Source: Pseudomonadota bacterium (GTDB lineage: Bacteria > Pseudomonadota > Gammaproteobacteria > Burkholderiales > Burkholderiaceae_C). From it: a DNA stretch of 7,049 nucleotides. The stretch covers positions 1-7,049 of the forward strand of contig JAEZWW010000035.1 in assembly GCA_023442945.1 (NCBI GenBank), in the 5' to 3' direction. The notes below the pieces were generated by a model. The model was not told where the DNA came from and ran no database searches. It worked only from the letters and a program-made list of their open reading frames with translations. The position numbers and the translations under genes are program-made. Shown here one piece after another: positions 4,949-7,049 of this stretch (the first letter of the stretch is position 1; each line of letters begins with the position of its first letter).

Positions 4949-6199
4949 ATGTTCAATCGCACCACCCAACCGCTGTCCGTTGTCGACGCCGAAGTCTTTG
5001 CCGCCATCCAGAAAGAGGATCAGCGCCAGGAGGACCACATCGAGCTGATCGCCAGCGAGAACTACACCTCGCCCGCCGTGCTGGCCGCCCAGGGCAGTCA
5101 GCTGACCAACAAGTACGCCGAGGGCTACCCCGGCCGCCGCTACTACGGTGGTTGCGAGTACGTCGACATCGTCGAGCAATTGGCGATCGACCGCGTCAAA
5201 CAGCTCTTCGGCGCCGAAGCCGCCAACGTGCAGCCGCACTGCGGCGCCAGCGCCAACATCGCCGTGCTGATGGCCTTTTTGAAGCCCGGCGACACCATCA
5301 TGGGCATGAGCCTGGCCGAAGGCGGCCACCTGACGCACGGCATGCCGCTGAACATGTCGGGCAAGTGGTTCAACGTGGTCAGCTACGGCCTGAACGCGCA
5401 AGAAGCCATCGACTACGACGCGATGGAGAAAAAGGCGCACGAAACCAAGCCCAAGCTGATCATTGCTGGCGCTTCGGCCTACAGCCTCGAAATCGACTTC
5501 GCACGTTTCGCCAAGGTCGCCAAGGACGTGGGCGCCGTCTTCATGGTCGACATGGCGCACTACGCCGGCCTGATCGCCGGCGGCGAATACCCCAACCCCG
5601 TGCCGCACGCCGACGTGGTCACCAGCACCACGCACAAGAGCCTGCGCGGCCCGCGCGCTGGCTTCATCCTGATGAAGGCCGAGCACGAAAAGGCCATCAA
5701 CAGCGCCGTCTTCCCCGGCCTGCAAGGCGGTCCGCTGATGCACGTCATCGCCGCCAAGGCCGTGGCCTTCAAGGAAGCGCTGGCGCCCGGGTTCAAGCAG
5801 TACGCCAAGCAGGTGAAAGCCAACGCCAAGGTGGTGGCCGACACCCTGACCGAGCGCGGCCTGCGCATCGTCAGCGGCGGCACGCAAAGCCACGTCATGC
5901 TGGTCGACCTGCGCCCCAAGGGCATCACCGGCAAAGCCGCCGAAGCCGTGCTGGGCAGCGCCCACATGACGATCAACAAGAACGCCATCCCCAACGACCC
6001 GGAAAAGCCGATGGTGACCAGCGGCATCCGCGTCGGCACGCCCGCCATGACCACGCGCGGCTTCAAGGAAGACGAGGCCCGCGCCACCGCCCACCTGGTG
6101 GCCGACGTGCTGGACAAGCCCGAAGACGAAGCCAACCTGGCCACCGTGCGCGCCAAGGTCGCCGAGCTGACCAAGAAATTCCCGGTCTACGGCGGCTGA
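4949..6199 (+). CDS. glyA: Serine hydroxymethyltransferase
   Basis: This cytosolic PLP enzyme of 416 residues, the usual length, converts serine plus tetrahydrofolate to glycine plus 5,10-methylene-THF, the main source of one-carbon units. Family landmarks are all present. They are ELIASENYTSP (about 32-42), NKYAEGYPGRRYYGG (54-68), HCGASANIAVL, D201 and H204 in VDMAHYAGL (ring-nitrogen and ring contacts), and the Schiff-base lysine K230 in TTHKSLRGPRAG. Positions are one higher than in the E. coli enzyme (D200, H203, K229). The glycine-rich FPGLQGGPLMH and a C-terminal SGIRVGTPAMTTRG stretch are intact. The ATG at 4949 fits the family N-terminus (MFNRTTQ...). The frame is open upstream to 4796, but that part is riboswitch RNA. 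The ribosome binding site is weak (AAGA at 4940-4943). Expression is probably controlled by the ZTP riboswitch just upstream. Confidence 0.98.
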   Translation: MFNRTTQPLSVVDAEVFAAIQKEDQRQEDHIELIASENYTSPAVLAAQGSQLTNKYAEGYPGRRYYGGCEYVDIVEQLAIDRVKQLFGAEAANVQPHCGASANIAVLMAFLKPGDTIMGMSLAEGGHLTHGMPLNMSGKWFNVVSYGLNAQEAIDYDAMEKKAHETKPKLIIAGASAYSLEIDFARFAKVAKDVGAVFMVDMAHYAGLIAGGEYPNPVPHADVVTSTTHKSLRGPRAGFILMKAEHEKAINSAVFPGLQGGPLMHVIAAKAVAFKEALAPGFKQYAKQVKANAKVVADTLTERGLRIVSGGTQSHVMLVDLRPKGITGKAAEAVLGSAHMTINKNAIPNDPEKPMVTSGIRVGTPAMTTRGFKEDEARATAHLVADVLDKPEDEANLATVRAKVAELTKKFPVYGG

Positions 6200-6220
6200 T
6201 TTCCCGGTTGTGCTGAAAGC

Positions 6221-6253
6221 ACGGCGCCGCTCCGCCAGGACGGCGCCGTTTTT
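6221..6253 (+). terminator. Rho-independent terminator of glyA
   Basis: ACGGCGCCG (6221-6229) pairs perfectly with CGGCGCCGT (6241-6249) around an 11-base loop, followed by five T (6249-6253). It starts 21 bases after the glyA stop and separates glyA from nrdR transcriptionally, at least in part. Confidence 0.88.
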
Positions 6254-6261
6254 CCAGGGCT

Positions 6262-6330
6262 GATTTGCTGCTATATTGATAGCTGGCTGCGCAGATGGCT
6301 GTAGCGCTGCGGCCCTGTTTTATTTAAAAA
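6262..6330 (+). repeat. Short interspersed element, copy A, in the glyA-nrdR gap
   Basis: This is an AT-rich segment with TGCTATATTGATAGCTG near 6267-6284, a GCGCAGATGGC core (6289-6299), then TGTAGCGCTGCGGCC and a TTTTATTTAAAAA tail. It resembles, from memory, a short element (typically 'ATAGCTGCTxGCGCxT...AAGCGCTAGxGGC') scattered through Comamonadaceae genomes, in a diverged form. The 20 bases at 6280-6299 match the DUF748 gene at 1767-1748 (minus strand) in 18 positions. It occupies nearly the whole space between the glyA terminator and nrdR, so it may also supply nrdR promoter sequence. Boundaries are approximate. Confidence 0.5.
6276..6305 (+). promoter_or_regulatory. Weak candidate promoter for nrdR
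   Basis: TTGATA (6276-6281) is followed after 18 bases by TGTAGC (6300-6305), which keeps only part of the -10 consensus. It lies within the interspersed element. The TTTTATTTAAAA stretch at 6318-6329 is another possible -10 region, but has no matching -35. After the glyA terminator nrdR needs its own promoter or readthrough. Confidence 0.25.
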
Positions 6331-6343
6331 TCGATCCTCCCGC

Positions 6344-6793
6344 ATGCACTGCCCCTTCTGCGCCCACACCGAAACCCAGGTCGTCGACACGCGCGTGGCC
6401 GACGACGGTGGCTTTGTGCGGCGGCGGCGCCAGTGCGGGCATTGCGGCAAACGCTTCACCACCTACGAGCGGCCGGACGTCAGCTTCCCCAGCATCGTCA
6501 AGAAGGACGGGCGCCGCGTGGCGTTCGAGCGCGCCAAGCTGCAGGGCTCGCTCGATCTGGCGCTGCGCAAGCGCCCGGTCAGCACCGAACAGATCGACAG
6601 CGCCATCGAGCGCATCGAAGAAAAGCTGCTGGCCACCGGCGCGCGCGAAGTGCCGTCCGCCCGCCTGGGCGAGCTGGTCATGCGCGAGCTGAAAAAGCTC
6701 GACAAAGTCGCCTACGTGCGCTTTGCCAGCGTGTACCGCAGCTTCGAAGACATCGACGAATTCCGCGCGCTGGTGGACGAGGTGCGGCGCTGA
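6344..6793 (+). CDS. nrdR: Transcriptional repressor NrdR
   Basis: This 149-residue protein has the standard NrdR layout and length. A zinc ribbon at 1-35 has metal ligands C3, C6, C31 and C34 (MHCPFC...CGHC), followed by basic residues RRRRQ (26-30) and KRFTTYER (36-43) that complete the DNA-binding module. An ATP-cone domain (about 49-139) begins at IVKKDGRRVAFER and ends in the helix VAYVRFASVYRSFEDIDEF. NrdR senses ATP/dATP occupancy of the cone, assembles into oligomers, and binds paired NrdR boxes upstream of ribonucleotide reductase genes to repress them. The ATG at 6344 gives the canonical MxCPxC start; no good Shine-Dalgarno precedes it (CCTCCCGC). The downstream gene begins at the base after its stop, so they are probably cotranscribed. 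Placement after glyA is common in proteobacteria. Confidence 0.97.
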   Translation: MHCPFCAHTETQVVDTRVADDGGFVRRRRQCGHCGKRFTTYERPDVSFPSIVKKDGRRVAFERAKLQGSLDLALRKRPVSTEQIDSAIERIEEKLLATGAREVPSARLGELVMRELKKLDKVAYVRFASVYRSFEDIDEFRALVDEVRR

Positions 6794-7049
6794 ATGCCGC
6801 CGCAGGCGGTGCCAGCCTGGCCGGCGCAAGCCTTGCGGCCGTCCGGTCCGTCGACAGGCGCCGGGGCCGCGGCACTGGTGGGCGCGCTGCTGCTGCACGC
6901 TGGTCTGCTACTGTGGACCCAGCGCATCGACATCCGCCCGCCCGCGCAGTCGCGCCCCGCCGCCTGGCACGTCAGCTTTCGCACCGCTGCCGCGCCCACG
7001 CCGGCCACCGCGCCAGCGCCGGCGCCCGCCGCCCCGGTCGCACCCGCTC
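6794..7049 (+). CDS. Membrane-anchored Ala/Pro-rich protein, N-terminal part (DUF3108- or TonB-like start)
   Basis: The frame opens with an ATG directly abutting the nrdR TGA (6791-6793) and runs to the window edge, 85 codons. A 23-residue Pro/Gly/Ser-containing start leads to one hydrophobic segment (about 26-40, AALVGALLLHAGLLLW). Next comes a short region, TQRIDIRPPAQSRPAAWHVSF, then a Pro/Ala repeat (APTPATAPAPAPAAPVAPA). An N-terminal anchor followed by a Pro/Ala linker is the pattern of TonB-like energy transducers and of DUF3108 periplasmic proteins of Burkholderiales. The 'WHVSFRTA' stretch makes me lean to the latter, but the diagnostic C-terminal domain lies outside the window. Translational coupling to nrdR is likely given the zero spacing. 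Whether the true start is this ATG cannot be settled. Confidence 0.7.
   Translation, partial: MPPQAVPAWPAQALRPSGPSTGAGAAALVGALLLHAGLLLWTQRIDIRPPAQSRPAAWHVSFRTAAAPTPATAPAPAPAAPVAPA

Noticed and set aside
3552..6094. Long minus-strand frames opposite the transglycosylase (3552-4730) and glyA (4646-6094)
   Set aside because: Compositionally biased (His/Gly/Val/Asp or Arg-rich), no motifs, and exactly antisense to two securely identified genes.

Overview
This looks like chromosomal DNA of a GC-rich betaproteobacterium, most likely Comamonadaceae (the Acidovorax/Ottowia/Alicycliphilus area). The evidence is very high third-position GC, protein sequences typical of that family (GlyA, NrdR, a short membrane-anchored lytic transglycosylase and a giant DUF748 protein), and a short interspersed sequence I associate with Comamonadaceae. 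No phage, transposase, CRISPR, tRNA or rRNA gene was found. Family assignments rest on reading the translations and on recall, not on a database search.

Layout. (1) Positions 1-2905, minus strand: a very long DUF748/AsmA-like envelope protein, open through the left edge, so its C-terminus is missing. (2) Positions 2906-3797: about 890 bases with no convincing protein gene. This stretch holds a long nested terminator-like hairpin (3103-3146), a cluster of alternative small hairpins (3181-3238), two tandem sigma70-type promoter candidates (3480-3509 and 3530-3558) and a long structured leader. (3) Positions 3798-4637, plus strand: a membrane-anchored SLT-family lytic transglycosylase with its own strong terminator. 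(4) Positions 4741-4948: the glyA leader, which contains what I read as a ZTP (pfl-motif) riboswitch. (5) Positions 4949-6199: glyA, serine hydroxymethyltransferase, followed by a terminator. (6) Positions 6344-6793: nrdR, the ribonucleotide reductase repressor. (7) From 6794 to the right edge: the start of a membrane-anchored Ala/Pro-rich protein, directly adjoining nrdR.

How the parts fit together. GlyA makes glycine and 5,10-methylene-THF from serine. The ZTP riboswitch would raise GlyA when 10-formyl-THF runs short and the purine intermediate ZMP/ZTP accumulates. NrdR next door represses deoxyribonucleotide synthesis when dATP is high, so two nucleotide-linked controls sit side by side, although a terminator separates glyA from nrdR. 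The two genes on the left are cell-envelope functions (DUF748 groove protein, murein lytic enzyme).

The most interesting points are the riboswitch, with a possible switching device in which both strands of its closing helix recur downstream; two related copies of a short element, one intergenic and one in frame inside the DUF748 gene; and the unexplained structured, gene-free stretch upstream of the transglycosylase.
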